Source: Streptomyces sp. AP-93
Lineage (GTDB): Bacteria > Actinomycetota > Actinomycetes > Streptomycetales > Streptomycetaceae
NCBI RefSeq assembly: GCF_022808175.1
Contig: NZ_JALGBX010000018.1
Location: forward strand, 124,001 to 188,000
Direction of reading: 5' to 3'
Length of the DNA stretch: 64,000 nt
The notes below the pieces were generated by a model. That model ran no database searches, had not been told where the DNA came from, and saw only the letters and a list, made by a program, of their open reading frames with translations. Positions 1 to 9,081 of this stretch are shown here, in pieces; positions within the stretch are counted from its first letter, which is position 1; each line of letters begins with the position of its first letter. Position numbers and translations under genes: made by a program.

Positions 1-589
1 CCTCGGCCTCGGCCCGCAGGCGTGCCCGTACCGGCTGGCCGAGGTCCTCCTGCGCGAGGTCGGTGACCGTGAGCCGGACGTAATAGGCCCCGGGCAGCGG
101 GTCGTTGGCCCACTGGTCGGCGCCCGAGCGGACCGGGCGCAGGGTGCAGGACAGGTCGACGGTCGAGGCGTCCTTGGCGGCCGCGGCGGTCTGCGTGCCG
201 TACATGCAGGGCTGGCGGCGGCGCAGGCCGTCGTACACGTCGAGCTGCCACGTGGAGGCGGAGTGTCGGCCGGTCGCGGCGGGCAGGGTGACCGAGGCCC
301 GCACGGTGGCGCGCCGGCCGGAGTCCAGGGGGAGCACCCAGTAGAGGTAGTCGCCGGTGGAGGCGTCGGCCGTGGCCTCCTGGCCCAACTGGAGCGGGGT
401 GGCGGTACGGAAGGCCGTACCGGCCTCGGTCGGACCCTCCCCGGAGCCGCTCGGGCTCGGCGACGGCGAGGCCGCCACCCCGAGGAGGCCGCCGCCCACG
501 AGGAGGGCGGCGGTCAGCGCGCGTCGCGCGCGCCGTCCGGTGGGCGCGGGGCCCTCGTTTCGTTCACGTCGCAGGACGGCAGTACTCAT
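1..589 (-). CDS. Secreted/exported protein of unknown function (3' end off the window)
   Basis: The reading frame opens with ATG at 589 and stays open to the window edge, so only about 196 N-terminal residues are visible. The start follows a positively charged N-terminus and an Ala/Leu-rich hydrophobic stretch (roughly residues 20-40) ending in a Ser/Pro-rich region, consistent with a signal peptide. The mature part contains two cysteines and many Thr/Val residues, suggestive of a beta-rich extracellular fold; I do not recognise the family. Its ATG overlaps the TGA of the upstream VWA gene by one base (TGATG), so the two genes are almost certainly co-translated and may act together at the cell surface. 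Confidence 0.7.
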   Translation of the reverse strand, partial: MSTAVLRRERNEGPAPTGRRARRALTAALLVGGGLLGVAASPSPSPSGSGEGPTEAGTAFRTATPLQLGQEATADASTGDYLYWVLPLDSGRRATVRASVTLPAATGRHSASTWQLDVYDGLRRRQPCMYGTQTAAAAKDASTVDLSCTLRPVRSGADQWANDPLPGAYYVRLTVTDLAQEDLGQPVRARLRAEAE

Positions 590-1851
590 CAGTTGGTCCT
601 CCAGACCGCGATGCGCCAGCGGGAGACCCAGCCCCACACCAGTCCGGCGAGGAGGCCGGTGAGCGCCAGTGCGCCGAGCAGCCACCAGCCGCGTCCGAGG
701 CCGAAGGAGGCCACGTCGGAGGCCCCGTCGGGGCCGTCCACCACGTCGATGGTCAGCTCGACCGGCATGCCCGGGGTGGTCTTGACCGAGGCGGGCGCCG
801 AGAAGGAGTTGCTGACCTGGAGACACACGGTCTCGACCGGCTCCTCGTCGTCGGCGTCCCCGGCCTTGGGGTAGCGCAGCCCGGACGAGATCAGGTCGGT
901 CCGCCCGTCACCGGCCTCCTGGCCGCGTACGATCTCCCGGCCGCTCGCCGTCGTCGCGCGCAGCAGCACGCCGTAGTCGTTGTTCACGGCGCGGTCGGCG
1001 CCGATGCTGACCGAGGCCCGCAGTTCCTGGCCCGGTGCCACGGAGACCCGGTACCAGCGGTGCTCCCCGAAGGTCTCGCGGTCGCTGTAGAGACCGGGCT
1101 TCAACTCCGGTGCTCCCGCACACTGCTTCGCGCCCTCGGTGGCCACCGGATTGACCACCGGCGTGGCTGCCCGGCCCACCAACTGCCGGACTCTGCCCGA
1201 GAGTTCGGCCGTGTGCTGCACGGAGGTGTAAGTGCCGCCGGTGGCCTCGGCGATGCAGATCAGCTGGTCGCGGGTCTTGGCGTCGGGAACGAGCCCGAGC
1301 GTGTCGATGACCAGGTGGATCCCCTTGGCCGCGATGTCCCGGGCCACTTCGCAGGGGTCGAGCGGGGCGCAGGTGTCCTCGCCGTCGGTGATGAGCACGA
1401 TCCGCCGGGTGGCGTCGCCGCCCTTCAGGTCCTCGGCGGCTCCGAGCAGCGCCGGTCCGATGGGCGTCCACCCGGTGGGGGCCAGCGTGGCCACGGCCGT
1501 CTTGGCCTCGGTGCGGTCCAGGGGGCCGACGGGGTAGAGCTGCTTGGTGTCCTTGCAGCCGAGGTTCCTGTCGGGGCCGGGGTAGTTGGCGCCCAAGGTC
1601 CGTATGCCGAGCTGCACTTCGTCGGGTACGGCGTCCAGCACCTCGTTGAACGCCTGTTTCGCGGCGGACATGCGCGTCTGCCCGTCGATGTCCCGCGCGC
1701 GCATCGAGCCGCTGACGTCCAGCACCAACTCGACCTTGGGCGCTTCCTTCGCCACCGGCTCACCGGCGGCGGCACCTGACGGGAACAACCCGACAGCGAG
1801 GGTGACGAACAGGCCGCACGCACTGGCCCTCACCCATCTTCTAGTGATCAT
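589..1851 (-). CDS. Secreted, membrane-anchored von Willebrand factor A domain protein
   Basis: A 420-residue protein with an N-terminal signal peptide (hydrophobic core LFVTLAVGLF, Ala-rich end). It then has a VWA domain whose MIDAS motif DVSGSM sits near residue 45, with further conserved pieces TGWTPIGPAL and LITDGEDTC. A C-terminal transmembrane segment (WWLLGALALTGLLAGLVWGW) is followed by a short basic tail, so the metal-binding VWA domain should face outward. VWA domains bind protein ligands through a divalent cation. The partner is not known, but the one-base overlap with the downstream secreted protein makes that protein a candidate. The ATG lies 6 bases from a good -10 box, so the transcript is probably leaderless. 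Confidence 0.85.
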   Translation of the reverse strand: MITRRWVRASACGLFVTLAVGLFPSGAAAGEPVAKEAPKVELVLDVSGSMRARDIDGQTRMSAAKQAFNEVLDAVPDEVQLGIRTLGANYPGPDRNLGCKDTKQLYPVGPLDRTEAKTAVATLAPTGWTPIGPALLGAAEDLKGGDATRRIVLITDGEDTCAPLDPCEVARDIAAKGIHLVIDTLGLVPDAKTRDQLICIAEATGGTYTSVQHTAELSGRVRQLVGRAATPVVNPVATEGAKQCAGAPELKPGLYSDRETFGEHRWYRVSVAPGQELRASVSIGADRAVNNDYGVLLRATTASGREIVRGQEAGDGRTDLISSGLRYPKAGDADDEEPVETVCLQVSNSFSAPASVKTTPGMPVELTIDVVDGPDGASDVASFGLGRGWWLLGALALTGLLAGLVWGWVSRWRIAVWRTN

Positions 1852-1857
1852 CGCCGG

Positions 1858-1886
1858 ATCGTATTGAGATTCCCCGCACCCGCCAA
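1858..1886 (-). promoter_or_regulatory. Candidate HrdB-type promoter giving a leaderless VWA transcript
   Basis: Read on the minus strand, TTGGCG is followed after exactly 17 bases by TACGAT, and the VWA gene ATG begins 6 bases after that. This matches the usual -35/-10 spacing, with the transcription start at or next to the A of the ATG. No Shine-Dalgarno sequence is present. Leaderless transcripts are common in actinobacteria; the assignment here is from sequence only. Confidence 0.5.
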
Positions 1887-1915
1887 ACCGAGCACCTGTT
1901 CCCGGACCGCCGGGG

Positions 1916-2896
1916 TCAGCCGACGCGCTTGCGGAAGACCCAGTACGTCCACGTCTGGTAGGCGAGGACGACGGGGGTCATGAACGCGGCGACCCAGGTC
2001 AGGATCTTCAGCGCGTACGGACTCGCGGCCGAGCCCGCGACGGTCAGGCTCCAGGCGGGGTTGGTGGAGGAGGGCATGACATCGGGGAAGAGGGAGAGGA
2101 AGAGAACGGCGACGGTGGCGGCGACGGCCGTCGCGGACAGGGCGAACGCCCGGCCGTCGTGGTGCGTCGCGCTCTGTTCCACGGTGGCCACGAGCGCCAG
2201 GACGGCCACGCCCAGGACGATGAGCCCGTAGACCTGACGGCCGTTGTGGACCTGCGTCCAGAAGAGGAAGGTGCCGACGACCACGGTGGTGACGTTCGCG
2301 AGGGGGCGGACCTTGGCCCGGGCCCGGTCCCGTACCACTCCCTTCGTCTTCAGCGCGGCGAAGAGGACGCCGTGCAGGGTGAAGAGGCACAGGGTGGCCG
2401 ACGCGCCGAGCAGCGCGTACGGGTGGAGGAGGTCGAGGAGGCCGCCCGTGACGTTCTTGTCCGCGCCGATGGGCACGCCCCGCACCATGTTGGCGAAGAT
2501 CAGCCCCCACAGGGCGGAGCAGACCAGCGAGGTCCAGAACACGCAGCGGTCGCAGGTGCGCCGCCACCGCTCGTCCTCGCGCTTGTGCCGGTACTCCAGG
2601 GCGACGCCGCGCACGATCAGGCACACCAGGACGGCGAGCACGGGCAGGTAGAAGCCGCTGCAGAAGGTGGCGTACCAGTCGGGGAAGGCGGCGAAGGTCG
2701 CGCCCACGGCGGTCAGCATCCAGACCTCGTTGCCGTCCCAGACCGGCCCGATGGTGGCGAGGAGCACGCCGCGTTCCTCGGGGTCGCGGGCGAGGAGCCC
2801 GGTGAGGACGCCGATGCCGAAGTCGAAGCCCTCCAGGAAGAAGTAGCCGGTCCACAGGAAGGCGATGAGCACGAACCAGAGGTCGTGGAGTTGCAC
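1916..2896 (-). CDS. cydB: Cytochrome bd quinol oxidase subunit II
   Basis: A 326-residue integral membrane protein, subunit II of the terminal quinol oxidase that reduces oxygen to water with high affinity and resists cyanide and sulfide. The start is the GTG at 2896, giving the family N-terminus xQLHDLWFVLIAFLWTGYFF; AGGA lies 6-8 bases upstream. The motif EGFDFGIGVL and the segment IGPVWDGNEVWML are CydB hallmarks, and the rest is a series of hydrophobic helices. It lies 53 bp downstream of cydA in the same operon. No cydC/cydD assembly transporter genes are adjacent in this window. Confidence 0.95.
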   Translation of the reverse strand: MQLHDLWFVLIAFLWTGYFFLEGFDFGIGVLTGLLARDPEERGVLLATIGPVWDGNEVWMLTAVGATFAAFPDWYATFCSGFYLPVLAVLVCLIVRGVALEYRHKREDERWRRTCDRCVFWTSLVCSALWGLIFANMVRGVPIGADKNVTGGLLDLLHPYALLGASATLCLFTLHGVLFAALKTKGVVRDRARAKVRPLANVTTVVVGTFLFWTQVHNGRQVYGLIVLGVAVLALVATVEQSATHHDGRAFALSATAVAATVAVLFLSLFPDVMPSSTNPAWSLTVAGSAASPYALKILTWVAAFMTPVVLAYQTWTYWVFRKRVG

Positions 2897-2949
2897 GGGG
2901 TGGTCCTCGCGGGGTGGTGGGCCAGTAGGCGGAGGCCGGTGGGCGGAGG

Positions 2950-4530
2950 TCAGTAGGTGAACGCCCGGGCGGCGCCGGACGCGGTGTCGGACGCGGGGCC
3001 GGATACGAGGCCGCCGGGCGTGGGGCCGGACGCGGGGTCGGACGTGGAGCCGGATGCGGGGTCCGTCGCCCCGTCGGTCTGCGGGCCTGCCTTCGCGTAC
3101 CTGGCCAGGAGCCTGACCTCGACGATCGCGAGCGCGGCATAGAGCAGGGTGAAGACGGACAGGGAGATGACGGCCGAGGTGGTGGAGACCCCGGGCGAGA
3201 CCGCGTCCCTGGTCTTCAGCAGTCCGTAGACGGCCCACGGCTGGCGGCCCATCTCGGTGAAGATCCAGCCGAAGGAGTTGGCGATCAGCGGGAAGCCCAT
3301 GGTCAGGGTCCCGGTCCGCCAGGCCCACTTGGTGAGCCGGGGGCCGAGCTCGCGGCGGCGGGTGAGCGCCAGCCGGGGCACTTCGTCCGGGGCGGTGCGC
3401 AGGCGCGGGTCGAGCCGCCATCTCGTACGGGTCAGCCACAGGCCGGCCGCTCCGGCCGCGAAGGAGACCATGCCGAAGCCGATCATCAGCCGGAAGCCCC
3501 AGAAGGTCATGAAGACGCCGGGGACGTAGTCCTCGGGCCTTCCGCCGAAGCGGGCCGCCTCCTGGCGGGCGGTGTCGTTGATGCCGGGTACGGAGCCGGT
3601 GAAGTCGTGGTGGGCGAGGAAGGACAGGACCCCGGGCACCTCGATGGCGACGTCGTTGCGTCCGCGGCTCACGTCACCGACCGCGAAGACGGAGAAGGGG
3701 GCGGGAGCCGTGGTGTCCCACAGGGCTTCGGCGGCCGCCATCTTCATCGGCTGCTGCTCGAACATGACCTGGCCGAGGCTGTCGCCGCTCAGCGCGGTGG
3801 CCGTGCCCGCGACGACCGCGAGGACGAGCCCCAGGCGCAGCGACGTACGCATCACCGCGGTCCGCATGCCGGGCCCGCTCCGGCTGCGCCGGGCCCGCCG
3901 CAGGTGGAAGGCGGCGATGCCGACGACGAAGGCGGCGCCGGTCAGGAAGGAGGCGGACAGGGTGTGCCAGGCCTGGACGAGGGTGGTGTGCTGGGTCAGT
4001 ACCGCGAGGACGTTGGTGAGCCGGGCCCGTCCCGTGGCCCCGTCCACGGCGTAGCCGACGGGGTGCTGCATCCAGGAGTTGGCCGCGAGGATGAAGTACG
4101 AGGAGAGGACGGTGCCGGTCGAGACCATCCAGATGCACGCACAGTGGACCTTCTTCGGCAGCTTGTCCCAGCCGAAGATCCACAGGCCGATGAAGGTGGA
4201 CTCCAGGAAGAAGGCGATGAGCGCCTCGAAGGCCAGCGGAGCCCCGAAGACGTCGCCGACGAACCGCGAGTAGTCGGACCAGTTCATGCCGAACTGGAAC
4301 TCCTGGACGATGCCGGTCACCACGCCCAGCGCGATGTTGATCAGGAAGAGCTTGCCCCAGAACTTCGTGGCGTGAAGGTACTTCTCCTTGCCGGTCCGCA
4401 CCCAGGCCGTCTCCAGCCCCGCGGTGACGGCCGCCAGGCTGATCGTGAGCGGGACGAAGAGGAAGTGGTAGACGGTGGTGATGCCGAACTGCCAGCGGGC
4501 CATGGTCTCCGGTGCCAGTGCGAGGTTCAC
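2950..4530 (-). CDS. cydA: Cytochrome bd quinol oxidase subunit I
   Basis: The 526-residue haem-bearing, quinol-oxidising subunit of cytochrome bd. GTG at 4530 is chosen because it gives the conserved start NLALAPETMARWQFGITTVYHF, which includes the family R-Q-F-G-I-T motif. Other hallmarks are QFGMNWSDYSRFVGDVFGAPLAFEAL, FFLEST, and the late FWGFRLMIGFG segment. The C-terminus ends in a repetitive Pro/Ala/Ser/Gly tail (DPASGSTSDPASGPTP-like) that is not part of the core fold. The start overlaps the stop of the upstream TDT transporter gene by 4 bases (GTGA), so the transporter, cydA and cydB form one operon probably read from the operator at 5821-5873. Confidence 0.95.
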   Translation of the reverse strand: MNLALAPETMARWQFGITTVYHFLFVPLTISLAAVTAGLETAWVRTGKEKYLHATKFWGKLFLINIALGVVTGIVQEFQFGMNWSDYSRFVGDVFGAPLAFEALIAFFLESTFIGLWIFGWDKLPKKVHCACIWMVSTGTVLSSYFILAANSWMQHPVGYAVDGATGRARLTNVLAVLTQHTTLVQAWHTLSASFLTGAAFVVGIAAFHLRRARRSRSGPGMRTAVMRTSLRLGLVLAVVAGTATALSGDSLGQVMFEQQPMKMAAAEALWDTTAPAPFSVFAVGDVSRGRNDVAIEVPGVLSFLAHHDFTGSVPGINDTARQEAARFGGRPEDYVPGVFMTFWGFRLMIGFGMVSFAAGAAGLWLTRTRWRLDPRLRTAPDEVPRLALTRRRELGPRLTKWAWRTGTLTMGFPLIANSFGWIFTEMGRQPWAVYGLLKTRDAVSPGVSTTSAVISLSVFTLLYAALAIVEVRLLARYAKAGPQTDGATDPASGSTSDPASGPTPGGLVSGPASDTASGAARAFTY

Positions 4531-5792
4531 GAGGCGGCCCGCACCGCGGCGAGGTGGGCGGGGGCGGGAGCGGCGGTGACGGCCGGGGCGCGGGGAGGGA
4601 GGAAGAGGGTGCCGCGCAGGGCGCCGCGCGCGGTACGGATCCCCACCACGGCCCAGGCGGTGACCAGGAGTGCGTACAGGGCGACGGCGGCCCAGATGAA
4701 CAGGTCGGCGCCGGTACGGGCGGCCAGGACGGTGCTGGCGGTGACGCAGGTGCCCACGGGGAAGGTGAACCCCCACCAGGTCAGGCTGAAGGGCAGTCCG
4801 CCGACGCGTGCGGTCCGTACGGTGACGGCGGCCGCGACGGCCAGCCACAGCATGGCGAACCCCCAGGTCACCACCCCGAAGATCAGCGCGAACACCTGGA
4901 GGCCCTGGGCGTAGGGGGCGGGCAGGGCCGAGGGGGCGGCGTTGGCGAGCAGCCCGGCGGCGGTGACCGACTGGCCGAGGGGGCCGAGCACGATCCAGAG
5001 GGTGGGGACGGTGCCCGCGGCGGGCATGGGGTGGTGCACCAGCCGGGAGTAGATCATCGTGATGATCAGGAGCGCGGCGATCAGGCTGATGCCGAACATC
5101 GCGAGGCAGGCCAGGATCATGGTCAGCCGCAGTTGGCCGGATCCGGTGTGGGGGATGAGGAAGGCGCCCATCGCGGCGGAGACCATGGGGGGAACCACGG
5201 GCATGAGCCAGCCGCCGAAGGCCGCGTCGGGAGCCGCCGCGTGCCGGGTGATCATCCGGTAGGGGACGGCGAAGGCGGCCAGCAGGCCGAGTGCGGTGCC
5301 GGTCAGCCAGAGCGCCCAGTCGACGGCGACGGCAGCGTCCGGGCCGATGACGTCCTTGCCCAGCAGCAGGGTGCCGGCGCCGACGGTCATCAGGGCCATG
5401 GGGGGAGCGCCGTAGAACTGCGACATCACCGGATCGGCGCCGTGGGCACGGGCGTTGCCGCGGTGCCGCACCCAGTGCACGGCCCAGGCGGCACACATCG
5501 CGAGCAGGAGCAGGGCCGCGCCCGCCCACACCACCGTGGCGGCGGTGCGCAGCCCCGGGAACCGCAGGGGCAGGGAGGCCGCCGCATTGGCGACGATCCC
5601 GGTTCCCATGACCGAGGCGAACCAGTTCGGCCCCAGGTGCCGGAAGGCGTCGCGGGGGCGTTCGAGGTCTCGCAGCAGCCGGCGCTGCGAGGGGGCGGAG
5701 GGCGTGGAGGGTGCGGAGGGCTTGGAGGGTGTGGAGGGTGTGGAGGGGGCTGAGGCTGTGGAAGGGGTGGAAGGCGCGGTCCTGGTGCTCAT
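4527..5792 (-). CDS. TDT-family (TehA/SLAC1/Mae1-like) anion transporter
   Basis: A 421-residue protein with about ten hydrophobic helices. After a Ser/Thr/Pro-rich repetitive N-terminus it contains GPNWFASVMGTGIV, the signature opening helix of the tellurite-resistance/dicarboxylate transporter family, which includes TehA, plant SLAC1 anion channels, malate permease and the yeast sulfite exporter SSU1. ATG 5792 is the first start in frame after the divergent promoter. It is the first gene of the operon with cydA (4-base overlap) and cydB. Placing such an anion channel with cytochrome bd suggests a role under respiratory or sulfur/oxyanion stress, but the substrate cannot be read from sequence. 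A second, broken family member lies at 7815-8917. Confidence 0.85.
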   Translation of the reverse strand: MSTRTAPSTPSTASAPSTPSTPSKPSAPSTPSAPSQRRLLRDLERPRDAFRHLGPNWFASVMGTGIVANAAASLPLRFPGLRTAATVVWAGAALLLLAMCAAWAVHWVRHRGNARAHGADPVMSQFYGAPPMALMTVGAGTLLLGKDVIGPDAAVAVDWALWLTGTALGLLAAFAVPYRMITRHAAAPDAAFGGWLMPVVPPMVSAAMGAFLIPHTGSGQLRLTMILACLAMFGISLIAALLIITMIYSRLVHHPMPAAGTVPTLWIVLGPLGQSVTAAGLLANAAPSALPAPYAQGLQVFALIFGVVTWGFAMLWLAVAAAVTVRTARVGGLPFSLTWWGFTFPVGTCVTASTVLAARTGADLFIWAAVALYALLVTAWAVVGIRTARGALRGTLFLPPRAPAVTAAPAPAHLAAVRAAS

Positions 5793-5820
5793 GGGTCCAC
5801 CATCGGCCGGTGCCACGCGT

Positions 5821-5873
5821 CGCGGTAGCGGCACCGGATCGATGCATCCATAGAATGGCTCTATGCCCATCTC
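5821..5873. promoter_or_regulatory. Operator/promoter block between TDT-cydAB and lysR (copy 1)
   Basis: This intergenic block contains the palindrome CATAGA-ATGGC-TCTATG at 5849-5865, with perfect 6-base arms and a 5-base spacer. It overlaps the lysR ATG (5863), so regulator binding would also control lysR itself. Read on the minus strand, the whole 53 bases align with 6788-6840, about 44 of 53 positions matching by eye. LysR-type regulators typically bind near the divergent promoter they share with a target operon. Confidence 0.7.
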
Positions 5874-6783
5874 CCCCCGCGTCCCCGACCTCCCCGCCCT
5901 CGACCTGCTGCTCAGCGTCATCGAGCTCGGCAGTCTGGGACGGGCCGCCGAGGCGCACGGCATCAGCCAGCCCTCGGCCAGCTCCCGCATCCGCTACCTG
6001 GAGAAGCTCGTCGGCCTGCCCGTACTGGAACGCTCCTCGCTCGGCTCCAAGCCCACCCCGGCCGGGGCGCTGATCGCCGAGTGGGCCCGGACCGTGATCG
6101 ACGCGGCGCACGAGCTGGACGCCGGCATCGGCGCCCTGCGCGAACGGCGCAGCTCCCACCTGAAGGTCGCGGCCAGCCAGACGGTCGCCGAGTACCTGGT
6201 CCCCAAGTGGCTCATCGGGCTGCGTGCGCAGCATCCCGCCACCAGCGTCGCCCTCGAATCGGGCAACTCCGCCGACGTGGCACGGGCGGTCCTGGACGGC
6301 CGCGCCGAGCTGGGCTTCATCGAGAGCCCCCGCGCGCCGAAGGGGCTGGAGAGCCGTGCCGTGGCCAGGGACCGGCTCCGCGTCGTGGTGGCGCCGGCGC
6401 ACCCCTGGGCGCGGCGCACCGCCATCACGCTCGACGAACTCGCCGCCGCCTCCCTGATCCAGCGGGAGGCGGGATCCGGTACGCGCACCGCCTTCGAGCG
6501 CGCGATCACGGCCCACCTGCCCGACTGGAAGCCCTCCGCCCTGCTCGAACTGGCCTCCACCACCGCCATCAAGACCGCCGTGGCCGGCGGCGGCGGCCCC
6601 GCCGTCCTCAGCTCGCTCGCCGTCGCCGACGAACTGGCCGCCGGCACCCTGCGGTCCCCGACGGTCACCGGTCTCGAACTCGGCCGCTCGCTGCGCGCCG
6701 TCTGGCCCACCGGCCGGCGTCCGACCGGGCCGGCCCGGGACCTGTACGCCCTGGCGCGCAGGCAGCTCGCCGCGGGGGCATAG
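5863..6783 (+). CDS. LysR-family transcriptional regulator
   Basis: A 306-residue LysR-type regulator. The N-terminal winged HTH is clear (ALDLLLSVIELGSLGRAAEAHGISQPSASSRIRYLE, about residues 8-45) and is followed by the effector-binding domain. It is divergent from the TDT-cydAB operon with only 70 bp between the starts. The ATG at 5863 lies inside the palindromic operator and has no Shine-Dalgarno sequence, so the message may be leaderless; no better start is seen downstream. The same operator sequence recurs just after the gene and faces the small-protein/DsbB operon, so the regulator probably controls both flanking operons and itself. The inducer is unknown. Confidence 0.9.
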   Translation: MPISPRVPDLPALDLLLSVIELGSLGRAAEAHGISQPSASSRIRYLEKLVGLPVLERSSLGSKPTPAGALIAEWARTVIDAAHELDAGIGALRERRSSHLKVAASQTVAEYLVPKWLIGLRAQHPATSVALESGNSADVARAVLDGRAELGFIESPRAPKGLESRAVARDRLRVVVAPAHPWARRTAITLDELAAASLIQREAGSGTRTAFERAITAHLPDWKPSALLELASTTAIKTAVAGGGGPAVLSSLAVADELAAGTLRSPTVTGLELGRSLRAVWPTGRRPTGPARDLYALARRQLAAGA

Positions 6784-6787
6784 ATGA

Positions 6788-6840
6788 GGGATGGCCATAG
6801 ATTCGTTCTATGGATCCATTGATCCGTTGCCGCTACCGGG
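6788..6840 (+). promoter_or_regulatory. Operator/promoter block upstream of the DsbB operon (copy 2)
   Basis: This block contains CCATAGA-TTCGT-TCTATGG at 6795-6813, a perfect palindrome with 7-base arms and a 5-base spacer. It is a near copy, in opposite orientation, of 5821-5873. Conserved bases continue past the palindrome (ATnCATnGATCCGnTGCCGCTACCGnG), so more than a bare operator is shared, probably including the promoter. A small hairpin (CGGAGG/CCTCCG, 6855-6879) follows in the leader. Confidence 0.7.
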
Positions 6841-6895
6841 CCGGAAGTCCCCGCCGGAGGATGAACACGTAAGCCTCCGATGAAGCAGGGACACC

Positions 6896-7054
6896 ATGTA
6901 CACCATCCTCTTCCTCCTGATCTCCGTATGCGTCCTGGCAGTCGTCCGCGACTGGCCAGGCAGGACACGGCTCCTGCTGTGGGCGGGAACCCTGAGCGTC
7001 ACGCTCCTCACGTTCCTCCCCCACCTCGACCGCGCCTTCAACCTGAGCTTCTGA
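6896..7054 (+). CDS. Small single-span membrane protein next to DsbB
   Basis: A 52-residue reading frame (MYTILFLLISVCVLAV... ending HLDRAFNLSF). It has two hydrophobic stretches around residues 2-17 and 27-40, one cysteine within the first, and a short basic linker between them. AGGGA lies 6 bases before the ATG. Its stop at 7054 lies within the Shine-Dalgarno region of dsbB, which starts 13 bases later, so the two are translationally linked. It is the first gene behind operator copy 2. No family is recognised; it could be a DsbB partner or stabiliser. Confidence 0.7.
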   Translation: MYTILFLLISVCVLAVVRDWPGRTRLLLWAGTLSVTLLTFLPHLDRAFNLSF

Positions 7055-7066
7055 GGAGGAGCAGCC

Positions 7067-7735
7067 ATGTCCATCACCGAAACCACCGAAACCACCGAAA
7101 CCACCACCCCCGGAGCCCGCCCCGCGGCGACCCGCACCACCGCCGGGCTCACCCAGCGCCTCGGCCTCTGGTTCGCCCACGTCTACGTGCTGGGGATGTG
7201 CGCCACCATCGGCGGCGCCTACGTCTTCCAGTTCGGGCTGTGGGAGTACCCCTGCCCCATGTGCCTCCTGCAGCGGATGTTCATGCTGCTCAGCGCCATC
7301 GGGCCCGCCATGATCATCGCCCGCTCCCGCAAGGGCCCCGTCACCACCCGGGAGTTCGCCTCCGGCTGGGGCGTCGCCATCGTCTCGGCCCTCGTCGGCG
7401 GGACCGTCTCCGGCGCACAGGTGCTGATGCACATCGCCCCCGGAGACCCCGGGTACGCCGGCGCCCTCTTCGGCCTGCACCTGTACACCTGGGCCGCCAT
7501 CACCTTCTTCCTGGCCGCCCTCGCCGCCGGCGTCAACCTCGTCCTGGCCGATCAGGCCGCACCCCTGGACGCCGCAGCCGGCTCGCCCGCCCTTCGCCGC
7601 GCCGCCACCCTCACCCTGGCCGTCCTGGCCCTCTTCGCCGTCAGCAACCTCATCGCCTGCTTCTTCCTGCAGGGCTTCCACTGGCAGATGCCCGGAGACC
7701 CCACCGGCTACCGGTTCTTCACCGACCTCTTCTGA
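7067..7735 (+). CDS. DsbB-family disulfide bond formation membrane protein
   Basis: A 222-residue polytopic membrane protein with the DsbB signature PCPMCLLQRMFML; the redox cysteines are C63 and C66. The family re-oxidises a DsbA-like thiol oxidase and passes electrons to quinones. The N-terminus carries a Thr/Glu repeat (TETTETTETT) from a short DNA repeat. Only two other cysteines are present, both isolated and in hydrophobic segments, so the second exported cysteine pair of E. coli DsbB appears to be missing. A strong GAGGAGG precedes the ATG. Sharing an operator with cytochrome bd is notable, because DsbB feeds electrons to quinones that bd oxidises. Confidence 0.85.
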   Translation: MSITETTETTETTTPGARPAATRTTAGLTQRLGLWFAHVYVLGMCATIGGAYVFQFGLWEYPCPMCLLQRMFMLLSAIGPAMIIARSRKGPVTTREFASGWGVAIVSALVGGTVSGAQVLMHIAPGDPGYAGALFGLHLYTWAAITFFLAALAAGVNLVLADQAAPLDAAAGSPALRRAATLTLAVLALFAVSNLIACFFLQGFHWQMPGDPTGYRFFTDLF

Positions 7736-7749
7736 GGCCGGGGCATTCC

Positions 7750-7782
7750 TTCCCCGGCCGGCCACCTGGCCCGGCCGGGGAA
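7750..7782 (+). terminator. Strong hairpin terminator after the DsbB gene
   Basis: A perfect 12-base stem (TTCCCCGGCCGG against CCGGCCGGGGAA) with a 9-base loop starts 15 bases after the dsbB stop. It lies between convergent genes and may serve both strands. There is no long U tract, which is usual in Streptomyces. Confidence 0.75.
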
Positions 7783-7814
7783 TCGGCACGTGTGGATCCT
7801 GAGGGGCCGGCCCC

Positions 7815-8917
<1,103 letters not shown>

Positions 8918-9081
8918 ACGTCAACGGTGACCGGCCGCGCTCATCCCGACCACTCGGCGTCCTGCCGGCGCCCCCGACACCGGCTTCCGGGGGGTGGGAT
9001 CTGAGGGATTTCGCGAGTCGCGACGAGTCCTGCGGAGTCCGGCGGTCGTACTGTCGAACCCGTTACCGAGGAGGACTTCTG

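Noticed and set aside
2950..6798. A 1282-codon open frame covering cydA and everything upstream to 6798 on the minus strand
   Set aside because: Only the part from GTG 4530 reads as CydA. The rest is low-complexity Arg/Pro/Gly text antisense to lysR and out of frame with the TDT gene, an effect of high G+C.
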